Of a DNA stretch of 56,629 nt, positions 1 to 9,076 are shown in pieces. The stretch spans positions 1 to 56,629 of the forward strand of contig CAZAJX010000008.1 in NCBI GenBank assembly GCA_964485815.1, written 5' to 3'. Within the stretch, counting starts at the first letter, position 1; every line of letters starts with the position of its first letter. Source of the DNA: SFLA01 sp964485815 (GTDB lineage Bacteria; Bacillota; Clostridia; Oscillospirales; CAG-382). The position numbers and the translations under genes are program-made. The notes under the pieces are model-generated. The model worked only from the letters and a program-made list of their open reading frames with translations, did not search any database and had not been told where the DNA came from.

Positions 1-1
1 G

Positions 2-952
2 GGCGATAAATACACTATGTACCACACCGCAGAGGAAATGGCGGAATACCTTTCCACATCCGAGGGAAGCTACGTGGGTATCGGCGTGCAGGTGTCTTAC
101 GATACCGCTACTCAGGGAATATATATCATAACCGTATTCCCCGATTCCCCCGCTATGGACGCAGGACTTCTGGTAGGTGATATTATCGTTCAGGTAGAGG
201 ACGTGGTATGCTCCGAGGAAACCTATTTCAAGGCTGTAAACGCAGTAAAAGGCGAAGCGGGAACAGACGTTACTCTTAAAGTAAAAAGAGGCGAAGAATC
301 CCTCGATGTTACTATGACACGCAAAAAGGTAGAGAATACCAGCGTTTTCTATAGAATTATCGGCGACACCGCAGTGATCGAGGTGCTTCAGTTCACCCAG
401 ACCACCGCAGACGATTTCAGGGCAGCGCTTACACAAGCAAAGAATGATAACGTAAAATATTACGTTTTCGATATGAGAAACAACGGCGGCGGCGACCTTA
501 ACGCTATTGTTAAAGTTTTGGATATGCTTCTCCCCGAGGGAACCATACTCACCGCATCCGATAAAAACGGAACGGTTATACAAACCTATTCATCCACCGC
601 AAAGGAATCTCTTGATGCACCCATGGCGGTGCTTATAAACGGCAATACCGCTTCTGCGGCAGAGCTGTTCACAGCGGCACTCCGCGATTACGATATGGCT
701 GTAACCGTGGGCACCACCACCTACGGTAAAGGCGAAATGCAAAGCCTTATAACCCTTGATGACGGCAGCGGTGTGAGAATTTCCACCTATTTCTACAATC
801 CTCCCTGCGGAATTAACTACGAGGGTATCGGTATTACCCCCGATATAGAGATAGACCTGCCCGAGGAGCTTGCGGAAAAATATTACCAGCTTACCGACGA
901 AGAGGACATTCAACTTCAAAAGGCGTTGGAAGCGGTTAAAAACGAAGATTAA
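2..952 (+). CDS. S41-family C-terminal processing peptidase with PDZ domain (3' part, 5' end outside window)
   Basis: The open frame runs back to base 2 without a stop, so the true start lies upstream and signal or membrane segments cannot be judged. A PDZ domain follows a GSYVGIGVQV stretch and includes PDSPAMDAGLLVGD, which in this family binds substrate C-termini. The S41 protease domain follows with NNGGGDLNAIV, the Ser-containing INGNTASAAE and the Lys-containing TYGKGEMQ; Ser and Lys form the catalytic dyad in known CtpA/CtpB proteases. Such enzymes cleave exported proteins at the outer face of the membrane. It ends 30 bases before greA. In spore formers a related protease, CtpB, acts in sporulation signalling, but nothing visible ties this copy to that role. 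The family call is secure; the substrate is unknown. Confidence 0.9.
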   Translation, partial: GDKYTMYHTAEEMAEYLSTSEGSYVGIGVQVSYDTATQGIYIITVFPDSPAMDAGLLVGDIIVQVEDVVCSEETYFKAVNAVKGEAGTDVTLKVKRGEESLDVTMTRKKVENTSVFYRIIGDTAVIEVLQFTQTTADDFRAALTQAKNDNVKYYVFDMRNNGGGDLNAIVKVLDMLLPEGTILTASDKNGTVIQTYSSTAKESLDAPMAVLINGNTASAAELFTAALRDYDMAVTVGTTTYGKGEMQSLITLDDGSGVRISTYFYNPPCGINYEGIGITPDIEIDLPEELAEKYYQLTDEEDIQLQKALEAVKNED

Positions 953-981
953 AATATTCATATATAAAAAGAGGTAACAAA

Positions 982-1455
982 ATGGCAAAGCAGATTTTTG
1001 TATCCAAGGAAGGATACCAGAAGCTTGAAAACGAGCTTGAGCACCTTAAAACAGTAAAGCGTAAAGAGGTTGCAATGGCTATACAGAAAGCACGCTCCTT
1101 CGGCGACCTTTCTGAAAACAGCGAATACGACGAGGCTAAAAACGAGCAGGCTGAAATCGAAAGCCGTATCGCAATGCTGGAGGTAACTCTGGAAAACGCC
1201 ATCATCCTTGATGACAAGGATATCAAAACTGATAAGGTAAGCGTAGGTAACACAGTTAAAATATACAACATCGCTACCGAGCAGGATGAGGAATACCGCA
1301 TTGTCGGCTCCACCGAATCCGATCCTATCGAAGGAAAAATATCCGATGACTGCCCTCTCGGCAAGGCTCTGTTGGGACAGCGCGTAGGTGATTCCATCAA
1401 CGTAGAAACCCCCGGCGGTATAGTTAAATACACCGTAATCTCTATTTCCAAGTAG
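982..1455 (+). CDS. greA: transcription elongation factor GreA
   Basis: A 157-residue protein of normal GreA length. Residues 1-75 form the N-terminal coiled-coil hairpin, with the acidic tip FGDLSENSEYDEAKNEQ that in the family reaches into the RNA polymerase secondary channel to stimulate cleavage of backtracked RNA. Residues 80-157 form the FKBP-like domain with IVGSTESDP and SPIGKALLG-type residues (here CPLGKALLGQRVGD). The start is set by an AGAGG site 8 bases upstream. The gene lies 8 bases before lysS, and greA-lysS pairing is common in Firmicutes, so the two are probably co-transcribed. Confidence 0.97.
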   Translation: MAKQIFVSKEGYQKLENELEHLKTVKRKEVAMAIQKARSFGDLSENSEYDEAKNEQAEIESRIAMLEVTLENAIILDDKDIKTDKVSVGNTVKIYNIATEQDEEYRIVGSTESDPIEGKISDDCPLGKALLGQRVGDSINVETPGGIVKYTVISISK

Positions 1456-1463
1456 GTGAAACT

Positions 1464-2969
1464 ATGGAAAACGAAAACATAAAGGCACAGGGCGGAGAAA
1501 ACACGGTAAACGTAAACGAGCTTATCCGTGTACGCCGTGAGAAGCTTGCCGAACTGCAGGAAAGCGGCAACGATCCTTTTGAAATAACCAAATATAACCA
1601 GACACATCACAGCGCAGATATCAAGGCTGACTTTGAAAATATGGAGGGCAAGACCGTTTCTATCGCCGGAAGACTTATGTCCAAGCGTGTTATGGGTAAA
1701 GCCTCCTTCTGTAACGTTCAGGACCTTAAGGGAAGCATTCAGTCCTACGTAGCAAGGGACAGTATCGGCGAAGAAGAGTACAAGGCGTTTAAAAAGCTGG
1801 ATATCGGCGATCTCGTGGGTATCGAAGGCGAAGTATTCCTTACCAAGACCGGTGAAATATCCATTCACGCTTCCAAGGTTACCCTGCTTTCCAAGAGCTT
1901 GCAGATACTCCCCGAAAAGTACCACGGTCTTACCAATACCGATATGCGTTACCGTCAGCGTTACGTTGACCTTATAATGAACAACGAGGTAAAGCAGACC
2001 TTTATCAACCGCTCCAAGATCATAAGCTCCATCCGTAAATATCTTGACAGTCAGGGATTTATGGAGGTTGAAACTCCTATGCTGGTTTCCAACGCGGGCG
2101 GCGCGGCTGCAAGACCTTTCCAGACCCACTTTAACGCGCTTGACCTTGATATTAAGTTGAGAATATCTCTTGAGCTTTACTTAAAGCGCCTTATTGTCGG
2201 CGGTTTGGAGAAGGTTTACGAGATCGGCAGAGTTTTCCGTAACGAGGGTCTTGATACCAGACACAACCCCGAATTCACTCTTATGGAGCTTTATCAGGCA
2301 TATACCGATTACAACGGTATGATGGATCTTACGGAAAATATGTTCCGCCACGTAGCGCAGGAGGTTCTCGGCACTACCACCATTACATACAACGGTGTGG
2401 AAATGGATCTGGGCAAGCCCTTTGAGCGCATCACTATGGTTGACGCTGTAAAGAAGTACTCCGGCGTTGATTTTAACGAAATAACCACCCTTGAGCAGGC
2501 GCGCGCAGTTGCCAAGGAGCATCACGTTGAATACGAGGAACGCCACATGAAGGGCGATATACTCAACCTCTTCTTTGAAGAATTTGTTGAAGAGCATCTT
2601 ATTCAGCCTACCTTCGTTATGGATCATCCCATTGAAATATCCCCTCTTACCAAGAAAAAGCCCGGTAATCCCGAATACGTTGAACGTTTTGAAATGTTTA
2701 TGAACGGTTGGGAAATGTGCAACGCATATTCCGAGCTTAACGATCCCATCGACCAGCGTGAACGTTTTAAGGCGCAGGAAGCCTTGCTGGCGCAGGGTGA
2801 TGAAGAAGCCAACACCACGGACGAGGATTTCCTTTATGCCCTTGAGCTGGGTATGCCTCCCACAGGCGGTATCGGCTACGGAATAGACCGTTTGGTAATG
2901 CTGCTTACAGACAGCCCCGCTATACGCGACGTTCTCTTCTTCCCCACTATGAAGCCCGAAAGTAAATAA
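1464..2969 (+). CDS. lysS: lysyl-tRNA synthetase, class II
   Basis: A 501-residue enzyme that charges tRNA-Lys with lysine in the cytoplasm. An OB-fold anticodon-binding domain (about residues 60-170, including VSIAGRLMSKRVMGKASF) precedes the class II catalytic core. Motif 1 is GFMEVETPML, motif 2 is FRNEGLDTRHNPEFTLME and motif 3 is GGIGYGIDRLVMLL. The length is typical. About 20 hydrophilic residues precede the OB fold, as in other bacterial LysRS. The gene follows greA closely and is followed after 2 bases by an unrelated membrane protein. Confidence 0.98.
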   Translation: MENENIKAQGGENTVNVNELIRVRREKLAELQESGNDPFEITKYNQTHHSADIKADFENMEGKTVSIAGRLMSKRVMGKASFCNVQDLKGSIQSYVARDSIGEEEYKAFKKLDIGDLVGIEGEVFLTKTGEISIHASKVTLLSKSLQILPEKYHGLTNTDMRYRQRYVDLIMNNEVKQTFINRSKIISSIRKYLDSQGFMEVETPMLVSNAGGAAARPFQTHFNALDLDIKLRISLELYLKRLIVGGLEKVYEIGRVFRNEGLDTRHNPEFTLMELYQAYTDYNGMMDLTENMFRHVAQEVLGTTTITYNGVEMDLGKPFERITMVDAVKKYSGVDFNEITTLEQARAVAKEHHVEYEERHMKGDILNLFFEEFVEEHLIQPTFVMDHPIEISPLTKKKPGNPEYVERFEMFMNGWEMCNAYSELNDPIDQRERFKAQEALLAQGDEEANTTDEDFLYALELGMPPTGGIGYGIDRLVMLLTDSPAIRDVLFFPTMKPESK

Positions 2970-2971
2970 CT

Positions 2972-3727
2972 ATGGAAGAAAAAAGAAAAAGTGAAGCCCG
3001 TTTGTGGCTGGAGCACCTTTGGTGGTCCCACAAATGGATGATAATATCTATTGCTCTTATTATCGCTTTGGTGATCTTTGCAGTAGTATCCTGCTCGAGA
3101 AATGACGAGCCCGACGTTAATATTCTGTATGTCGGTCCCTTAAAGCTTTCCATATCCGTTCAGGATCTGTTGCAAGGCTCGTTGCAGGATATGATACCCG
3201 ACGCCAACGGGGACGGAGAAAGAATAGTATCCGTACAAAGCATTGCCGCAGAAACAAGGTATGAGAATTATCCCATATTGGGAGAAGGCGATTACGTTTC
3301 CGATGGGGAGATAATACTCGCCGATCCTTCTGCAGACGTGGAATATTCAAGAGTGGTTGTAAATGCCGACCTTGATTCCGATACGAAAGAGCAGTTTAAT
3401 ATGGCAGTTACCATAGGAGATTCGGTAATTTATCTTATGGAGGAGTATTATTACGATCTGGCATTGTCCATGAAGGTAATAGCACCTTTGGACACCGTGC
3501 TGGAGGAAGATAATATGCCCGAAAATCCCAGAGATGAATATTCCGTATACCTTAAGGATCTGGACATATATTCCCTTCCCGGCTTTAATACGATGCCGGA
3601 AGATATTATAGTATGCATACGCCGTTTCCCCAACAGCGAAGCAGGTGAATTGCTGTTCGGCAGAACCGAAGAGGAATACAAGGCAAACGTAGAACTGTTT
3701 AACGAGCTGTTTGCGTACAAAGATTAG
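2972..3727 (+). CDS. single-pass membrane protein of unknown function
   Basis: A 251-residue protein that I cannot assign to a family. About 23 polar residues are followed by one hydrophobic helix (about 24-46, IISIALIIALVIFAVVS) ending in Ser-Cys-Ser, so the rest is probably extracytoplasmic. The C-terminal domain is acidic and has no recognised motif. The start is 2 bases after the lysS stop, so translation is probably coupled to lysS. It sits between lysS and another protein with the same topology (the leucine-rich-repeat protein), so the two may work together at the cell surface; that link is inferred from position only. Confidence 0.75.
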   Translation: MEEKRKSEARLWLEHLWWSHKWMIISIALIIALVIFAVVSCSRNDEPDVNILYVGPLKLSISVQDLLQGSLQDMIPDANGDGERIVSVQSIAAETRYENYPILGEGDYVSDGEIILADPSADVEYSRVVVNADLDSDTKEQFNMAVTIGDSVIYLMEEYYYDLALSMKVIAPLDTVLEEDNMPENPRDEYSVYLKDLDIYSLPGFNTMPEDIIVCIRRFPNSEAGELLFGRTEEEYKANVELFNELFAYKD

Positions 3728-3776
3728 GTTATAATTTTTACTTTTATAAAAAATCCCAAAAGGAGCCCAAATTAAA

Positions 3777-5492
3777 ATGAGCAATTTTCTTAAGAAAAAC
3801 GAAAAGAAACTTACATCAATCATCGCAGTTTCTCTGGCGGTGATCCTCGTAGCGATGATCGCTTGGATCGCAATTGACAAAATTCTTTCCATCTCCCCTT
3901 ATTTCGAAGACGATACCTTTGCTGCAGCACTTGCAGACGGAATCGGCACTCCCGCACTTTTCATTGATGAAAAGGACCTTGAGGAATTCGAGGTTATGGT
4001 AGTATCCTGCTACGTTACCGCAGACTCCAGCAACAGCTACCAGACAATAACCGTGCCCTACGTCACTCTCGGCAAGGCTGATTATGCTGATTATATCATC
4101 GAAAACACCCGTACAATGAACGAAGAAACCGAGGACGAGGAAGAAGCGGAAGAATCTGCAGAAACCTCCGACGTTTCCGAAGAAGAAACTCCTACCTTCG
4201 ATACCGTTCAGGTATACGCTACGCCTTCCACCGTTGAAGATATCGTTAAGTTTACAAACCTCCGCGTACTCTCCGTTATCGACAGCAGCACCGCTTATAA
4301 CATAAGCTACGACGCTTACATCGCAAGTATGTATGCGCAGATCTACGGAAGCTCCTCCACCGTTTCCGCTTCCACCGTATACAGCTCTATCGTTCCCTCC
4401 GACCTTGACAGTCTTACCGACCTTTCCGCTCTTACCAAGCTTGAGTATCTCGGCGTTGCTTACTCCGCTATTACCAATCTTGAGGGTATCGAAAGCTTCC
4501 CCAACCTTATGGTACTTGACGCTTCCTCTGCGGCGCTTACTTCCGTAGAAGGCGTTGAGAACGCAAAAGAGCTTCTCGGTCTGTACCTCGGCAGCAACGC
4601 TCTCACCTCCGTTGACGGCGTTGAAAAGCTTGAAAAGCTTGAAACTCTCGAGCTTTCCTCCAACAAGATTGAGACCCTTCCCGCGTTCTCCGCAGATTCC
4701 GCGCTTATCAATCTTTCCCTTTCTTCCAACGCGCTCACCAAGCTCGACATAGAGCTTAACAATCTTAAGGCAGTCTACGCAGACGGCAACGAAATTGCAG
4801 AGGTATCTATTATCGCACCCGTTATCGAAACCGTGGATCTTTCCGATAACGCTATCGTTTCACTTGAAGGACTCAAGACTCTTACCTCCCTTGAAGGCCT
4901 CGACCTTTCCGGCAACAGCGGTATTACCAACGTTGAGCCTCTCGCAGGTCTTAAGAACCTTACCGCTCTCAGTCTTGTCTTTGATGAGGACAACGCCGCA
5001 ACCGATCTTACCGATATCAGCGCGCTTAAGGATCTGACCAAGCTGGAAAGCCTGTCTATAAGCTACACCGGCATACAGGATATATCCGCTATAGCAGGTA
5101 TGACCGAGCTTACCACGCTCACCATCAACAACAGTGACGTGAAAAACACCGCCGCTCTTGCAAACCTTTCCAAGCTCACCACCGTTGACCTTTCCGCAAA
5201 CGCCATTAAGGACGTAAGCGGTCTTAAGGATAAGAAGGAGCTTACCTCTCTTAACCTTTCCGATAACGCGATCAAGGATATTTCTGATCTCAAAGGCGCG
5301 TTTGATGCAGAGACGATCACCACCCTTAACTTCAAGGACAATATGATCGCCGATTGGACACCGTTTGACGCTTACACCAAGGCTACCGTAACCAAGGACA
5401 ACAACACAGCCGAGGACGAGGACGGAGACGAAACCTCCGATACCGAGGAAAGCGAAGAAGTCAGCGAAGAAATCAGCGACACTTCCAACTAA
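3777..5492 (+). CDS. membrane-anchored leucine-rich-repeat protein
   Basis: A 571-residue protein with an N-terminal membrane helix (about 14-38) after a short Lys-rich segment, so the body is outside the membrane. Residues 115-145 form an acidic Glu/Ser linker. From about residue 200 to 535 there are at least twelve leucine-rich repeats of the internalin type (LxxLxxLxLSxNxIxxIxxL), for example LETLELSSNKIETLP and LTSLNLSDNAIKDIS. The C-terminal 30 residues are again acidic. No LPxTG sorting signal is present, so anchoring is by the N-terminal helix. Such repeats bind protein partners; the partner is unknown. An AAAAGGAG site 9-15 bases upstream supports the start. Confidence 0.85.
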   Translation: MSNFLKKNEKKLTSIIAVSLAVILVAMIAWIAIDKILSISPYFEDDTFAAALADGIGTPALFIDEKDLEEFEVMVVSCYVTADSSNSYQTITVPYVTLGKADYADYIIENTRTMNEETEDEEEAEESAETSDVSEEETPTFDTVQVYATPSTVEDIVKFTNLRVLSVIDSSTAYNISYDAYIASMYAQIYGSSSTVSASTVYSSIVPSDLDSLTDLSALTKLEYLGVAYSAITNLEGIESFPNLMVLDASSAALTSVEGVENAKELLGLYLGSNALTSVDGVEKLEKLETLELSSNKIETLPAFSADSALINLSLSSNALTKLDIELNNLKAVYADGNEIAEVSIIAPVIETVDLSDNAIVSLEGLKTLTSLEGLDLSGNSGITNVEPLAGLKNLTALSLVFDEDNAATDLTDISALKDLTKLESLSISYTGIQDISAIAGMTELTTLTINNSDVKNTAALANLSKLTTVDLSANAIKDVSGLKDKKELTSLNLSDNAIKDISDLKGAFDAETITTLNFKDNMIADWTPFDAYTKATVTKDNNTAEDEDGDETSDTEESEEVSEEISDTSN

Positions 5493-5507
5493 AACCAATA
5501 CAAACAA

Positions 5508-5533
5508 GGGGGACGGAGGTAATTTCCGTCCCC
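5508..5533 (+). terminator. hairpin after the LRR gene
   Basis: An inverted repeat (GGGACGGA / TCCGTCCC) about 15 bases after the LRR stop codon and before the GNAT gene. It is not followed by a clear T-run on the + strand, so it may be a weak terminator or an mRNA-stabilising stem. Confidence 0.5.
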
Positions 5534-5568
5534 ATAAACATTACATAAAACAAAAGGAGTATTCTGTT

Positions 5569-6042
5569 ATGCCCGATATGCTGGTAAAGCTTTATAAGCT
5601 GCCCGAAACAAACGGTCTTTATAAAAAATTAGAAGATAACGGTATTGCGATAATACGCCCCATGACACCCAACAAAACGAAGGTGGTTGAATGGGTAAGA
5701 GAGCATTTCGGTGACGGATGGGCAGATGAAATTTCTGCCGCATTCACTAAGTTCCCCGTAAGCTGCTTTATTGCATACGATGTTAACGAGAAAAAAATAT
5801 TGGGATTTGCAGGCTACGATTGTACCTACCGCGATTTCTTCGGCCCTACGGGTGTTGATGAAACTCAGCGCGGCAAGGGTATCGGCGGCGCGCTGTTTCT
5901 CCGCTGTATGGAGGCTATGCGTGACGAGGGCTACGGCTACGCCATAATCGGTTCTGCCGGTCCCGTTGATTTTTACAACAAAATGTCAGGCGCGACGGTC
6001 ATAGAGGACAGCGTGCCGGGCATATACAAAGATCTTATTTAG
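5569..6042 (+). CDS. GNAT-family N-acetyltransferase
   Basis: A 157-residue protein with the GNAT fold. The acetyl-CoA binding motif A is visible as DETQRGKGIGGALFLRCMEAM (Arg/Gln-x-x-Gly-x-Gly/Ala), preceded by the strand ILGFAGYDCTYRDFFGPTGV and followed by AIIGSAGPVDFYNKM. The enzyme would transfer an acetyl group from acetyl-CoA to an amine; the substrate cannot be told from the sequence. An AAAGGAG site lies upstream of the ATG. It is followed after 19 bases by asd, so it may be part of an operon with it. Confidence 0.85.
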   Translation: MPDMLVKLYKLPETNGLYKKLEDNGIAIIRPMTPNKTKVVEWVREHFGDGWADEISAAFTKFPVSCFIAYDVNEKKILGFAGYDCTYRDFFGPTGVDETQRGKGIGGALFLRCMEAMRDEGYGYAIIGSAGPVDFYNKMSGATVIEDSVPGIYKDLI

Positions 6043-6061
6043 CAAAGGAAATTGTGTTATT

Positions 6062-7135
6062 ATGAAAAAAAGAGCCGGTATCGTAGGCGCAACCGGTATG
6101 GTCGGTCAGCGCTTTATTACCTTACTTGAAAACCACCCTTATTTTGACGTTACCTGTCTTGCCGCATCTGCAAGAAGCGCAGGAAAGACCTATACCGAAG
6201 CTGTTGGCAACAGATGGCGCGTTCCCCTTCCCATGCCCGAATACGTTAAGAATATGGAAATAGTAGATTCCGAGGATATAGAAACCATAAAGGAAAAGTG
6301 CGATTTCGTGTTCTGCGCTATCGATATGGATAAGGCATACACGAAAAATCTTGAAGAAACCTATGCAAAGGCAGAGATTATCGTAGTTTCCAACAACTCC
6401 GCAAACCGCGGTGTTGCCGATGTTCCTATGTTTATTCCCGAGCTCAACCCTCATCATACCGAGGTAATTGAAGCACAGAAAAAGCGTTTGGGCACAAAGC
6501 GCGGATTTATCGCAGTTAAGCCCAACTGCTCTATACAGACCTACGTTCCCGCCCTTACTCCCCTTATGGATCGCGGTATCGAATATATCAACGTAAGCAC
6601 TTACCAGGCAGTTTCCGGCGCAGGCAAAACTCTGGAAAGCTTTGAGGGTATATTGGATAACATTATTCCTTATATCGGCGGCGAGGAAGAAAAGAGCGAA
6701 AAAGAGCCTCTCAAGATATGGGGCAAGGTGGAAAACGGCGTTATCGTTAACGCAGAGAAGCCCGTTATCTCAGCTCAGTGCGTTCGCGTGCCCGTTTCCG
6801 ACGGACACCTTGCAACCGTTTCCGTAAAGTTTACAAATCCTCCCACAGAGCAGGAAATGCTCGATGCTTGGAAGAATTTTGAAGGCGAGCCCCAAAAACT
6901 GGATCTTCCCTCCGCACCCAAGCAGTTTATAACCTATTTTGAAGAGGATAACCGTCCCCAGACCGGCGTTGACCGTGATACCGAGGGCGGTATGGGCATT
7001 TGCGTAGGCAGACTCCGCAAGGACAGCATATTCGATTACAAGTTCGTATGCCTTTCCCACAACACCCTCCGCGGTGCCGCAGGCGGCGGATTGCTTACCG
7101 CAGAATTCCTTTATGCAAAGGGACTTCTTGATTAA
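6062..7135 (+). CDS. asd: aspartate-semialdehyde dehydrogenase
   Basis: A 357-residue enzyme of the archaeal/USG-1-like ASADH branch, which reduces aspartyl phosphate to aspartate semialdehyde with NADPH for lysine/diaminopimelate, threonine and methionine synthesis. The N-terminal Rossmann motif GATGMVGQRF is at residues 8-17. The catalytic Cys lies in KPNCSIQTYVPALTP, and the substrate-binding stretch RVPVSDGHLATVSV carries the conserved Arg and His. The length fits this branch. It is followed within 3 bases by a small lipoprotein gene. Confidence 0.95.
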   Translation: MKKRAGIVGATGMVGQRFITLLENHPYFDVTCLAASARSAGKTYTEAVGNRWRVPLPMPEYVKNMEIVDSEDIETIKEKCDFVFCAIDMDKAYTKNLEETYAKAEIIVVSNNSANRGVADVPMFIPELNPHHTEVIEAQKKRLGTKRGFIAVKPNCSIQTYVPALTPLMDRGIEYINVSTYQAVSGAGKTLESFEGILDNIIPYIGGEEEKSEKEPLKIWGKVENGVIVNAEKPVISAQCVRVPVSDGHLATVSVKFTNPPTEQEMLDAWKNFEGEPQKLDLPSAPKQFITYFEEDNRPQTGVDRDTEGGMGICVGRLRKDSIFDYKFVCLSHNTLRGAAGGGLLTAEFLYAKGLLD

Positions 7136-7138
7136 ACT

Positions 7139-7594
7139 ATGAAGTACAGAGCGTTTATTATTGCGCTTATCGTGATTTTCCTTGTGCTGCCATCCTGTAT
7201 CGCAGACGATGGCAGAAGCAAGATCCTCCGTGATGACGAAGCGATGAATGCTTACGTGCAAGAAATGGGAGTATCCGATGAGCAAAAGCTGGTAGTCAAA
7301 AAACCGTATGACCGAGCGCTGGATTGCGACGTGTATCTGGTTTACGTTACCGAAGACGGTGTGATAAAAGAATACACCTACGAATTCTACGGTAATTTAA
7401 GTGAGCATGACTACGCTATGAATTATTATAACGCTGATTCCGTAAAGGAATTGTACAGCCTTGTGGATAACGACGAGAGCGCGTGTATGGTCTGCGTGCT
7501 TAACCTTACCGTTGAGTTCGAAAGCATACAGAGTCTGTACGAGCAGTTTTCGGATAAACACTATGTAAAGCAGGGCTATGAAATAATAGAATAA
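7139..7594 (+). CDS. small predicted lipoprotein
   Basis: A 151-residue protein with a lipoprotein signal peptide: Lys/Arg near the N-terminus, a hydrophobic core (residues 7-17) and a lipobox-like LPSC at about residues 17-20. The mature part is about 130 residues, acidic, with no family I recognise. It starts 3 bases after asd, so it may be co-transcribed. It is the last core gene before the accessory island. Confidence 0.7.
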   Translation: MKYRAFIIALIVIFLVLPSCIADDGRSKILRDDEAMNAYVQEMGVSDEQKLVVKKPYDRALDCDVYLVYVTEDGVIKEYTYEFYGNLSEHDYAMNYYNADSVKELYSLVDNDESACMVCVLNLTVEFESIQSLYEQFSDKHYVKQGYEIIE

Positions 7595-7600
7595 AAACAC

Positions 7601-7698
7601 AAAAGTGCTGTCAAAACGGGCTATTTCTAAATCTGTGGAGTTTTTTTAAAAAAGGCTTTAGTTTTAGATAATTTCGCTTTCAAATTTTGTGGAGTCTT
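7601..7698. repeat. left copy of island-flanking inverted repeat
   Basis: About 100 bases beginning AAAAGTGCTGTC, then GGCTATTTC and AAATCTGTGGAGTT, and ending near AATTTTGTGGAGTCT. The reverse complement of 27537-27634 has the same order of blocks: the first 42 bases match at roughly 85 percent by eye, the middle is diverged and the end block matches again. The two copies are in opposite orientation and bracket the 20-kb accessory island. No gene is visible in the 266 bases between the lipoprotein stop and the AAA+ remnant apart from this repeat and the terminator at 7735-7764. Confidence 0.65.
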
Positions 7699-7734
7699 AG
7701 CAGGCACATTTTAAATTTTATCACCACAACACGC

Positions 7735-7764
7735 AAAAAAGAGTGGACTTGTATTGGTCCACTC
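7735..7764 (-). terminator. intrinsic terminator of the AAA+ ATPase gene
   Basis: On the - strand an 8-bp perfect stem GAGTGGAC / GTCCACTC with an 8-base loop is followed by six T. It lies about 18 bases after the stop codon (7782-7784) that the AAA+ gene would reach if its frameshift were repaired, which supports that stop as the original end. Confidence 0.85.
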
Positions 7765-7781
7765 TTTTACTGTTTTAATAT

Positions 7782-9076
7782 TTAATCCAAATTCAGCAAA
7801 TCATCAACATGAATATCTGCTGTTGTAATCGTTGCTCCGATCGTATTATCTTTTGTGAAATTCACTGCGTGTTGGCTATGCAATTCGTCAGATACGTTTC
7901 TTGCGTAGCGACCGTTGAGAAAGGAGCGCCGTGTTTTTTGCAAATGTTTATTTTTTGCTCAAACAGCTCAAGCAAAATAGGCATAGCGGCATCACTGAGA
8001 TCGTGACCTCGTTTTTGCAGATTAAGTTTTAGAATTTCAACAAGCTCTTGCGCTGTATAGTCTGGGAAGAAAATAGTTAAAGGCACGCGAGAACGAAGTC
8101 CGGGATTCATATCAAAAAAATAATTCATAGGAGCCTCATAACCGCCAAATACGACCACGGTATTACTTTCTTTTGATTCCAAATGCGTCAGCAATTGGTT
8201 GACGGCTTCTAATCCATAACCGCTTCCGTTGATATGTCTTGCGGCGGTTGCAAGTGAATAAGCTTCGTCAATAAAAATTAGGCCGTTTTTTCCCTGATCA
8301 AACAAGGCGTCGATGGTCGGAGCAGTTTGTCCGGTATATTGACCCATCAAGTCGTTACCATTAACAGAAATATATTTAGGACTTGTAATAATTCCTGCAT
8401 CATAAAGTATTGCCGCCATAATTTTAGCAACCGTTGTTTTGCCCGTGCCTGGGTTTCCAATGAATTTCATATGATACGTAGAATGGCTTTGATTTCCGTG
8501 CCTCGCCTCGTAGTTGATAGTTGCCCTGAATTTTTCTAACTGAATTTTAACCGAAGCAAGTCCGATCATTGAATCCAATTCGTCAATATCTTTCGTGTTT
8601 ACTTTTGTAATATTGAATTCTTTTATGTATCGTTTTTTCTCCGTGGGCTCGTCATCGACATTTTGTTTTTCTTGTTGAATTGGAGTTTCCGTTTCCAGGT
8701 TTACCGGATCAATCTTAATCTTGTCTTTAAGCAAACTACTTGCATATAACGCGTTCGTACCATACACATTCGCTTCATAAAGATCGATTAAATCTGATAA
8801 ATAGTGTATTCGCTTCTTTTCCGCGACATCTATCATCCAACTAATAGCATATGTATACAAATATTTCGGCGGGATATCGGAATCTTTAAGCTGTAAAACG
8901 ATCTCGTTGACGCGATTATTTGATTCTTCTAATTGCTTGTTATAATTATCAAAAGCTTCTGCTTCTTTTTTTGAATACGGACGTTTGTTTTCGTGTCTGC
9001 GCAAAATCAAAAATGATAATATATAAACGGGAATGGTTAATAAGCACGCAACATATAGCAAACAGGTGAATAACAA
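7782..9076 (-). pseudogene. CbxX/CfxQ (SpoVK-like) AAA+ ATPase, frameshifted near the 3' end and without a clear start
   Basis: The main frame (7862-9076, about 404 codons) has an N-terminal membrane helix, a low-complexity linker, and a CbxX/SpoVK-type AAA+ domain from about residue 165: Walker A GNPGTGKTTVAK, Walker B LIFIDEAYSL and the arginine-finger region NPGLRSRVP. The family C-terminal motif is found only in the -1 frame: after HGAPF the sequence LNGRYARNVSDELHSQHAV continues to a TAA at 7782. One missing base near the CCTTTC run (about 7921) explains this. The 5' end is also odd: the frame opens at a TTG with no ribosome site, directly after an Rhs fragment, and no ATG occurs for about 70 codons. 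It may be a decayed gene with the 5' part replaced; a sequencing error could explain the frameshift but not the 5' end. Confidence 0.8.

Noticed and set aside
936..2129. 397-codon - strand frame opposite greA and lysS
   Set aside because: It spans two well-identified genes on the other strand and has no domain of its own.
7862..7935. Programmed -1 frameshift in the AAA+ ATPase
   Set aside because: There is no heptameric slippery site of the X-XXY-YYZ type and no clear downstream stem, and related ATPases are normally made in one frame; a deletion or sequencing error is simpler.
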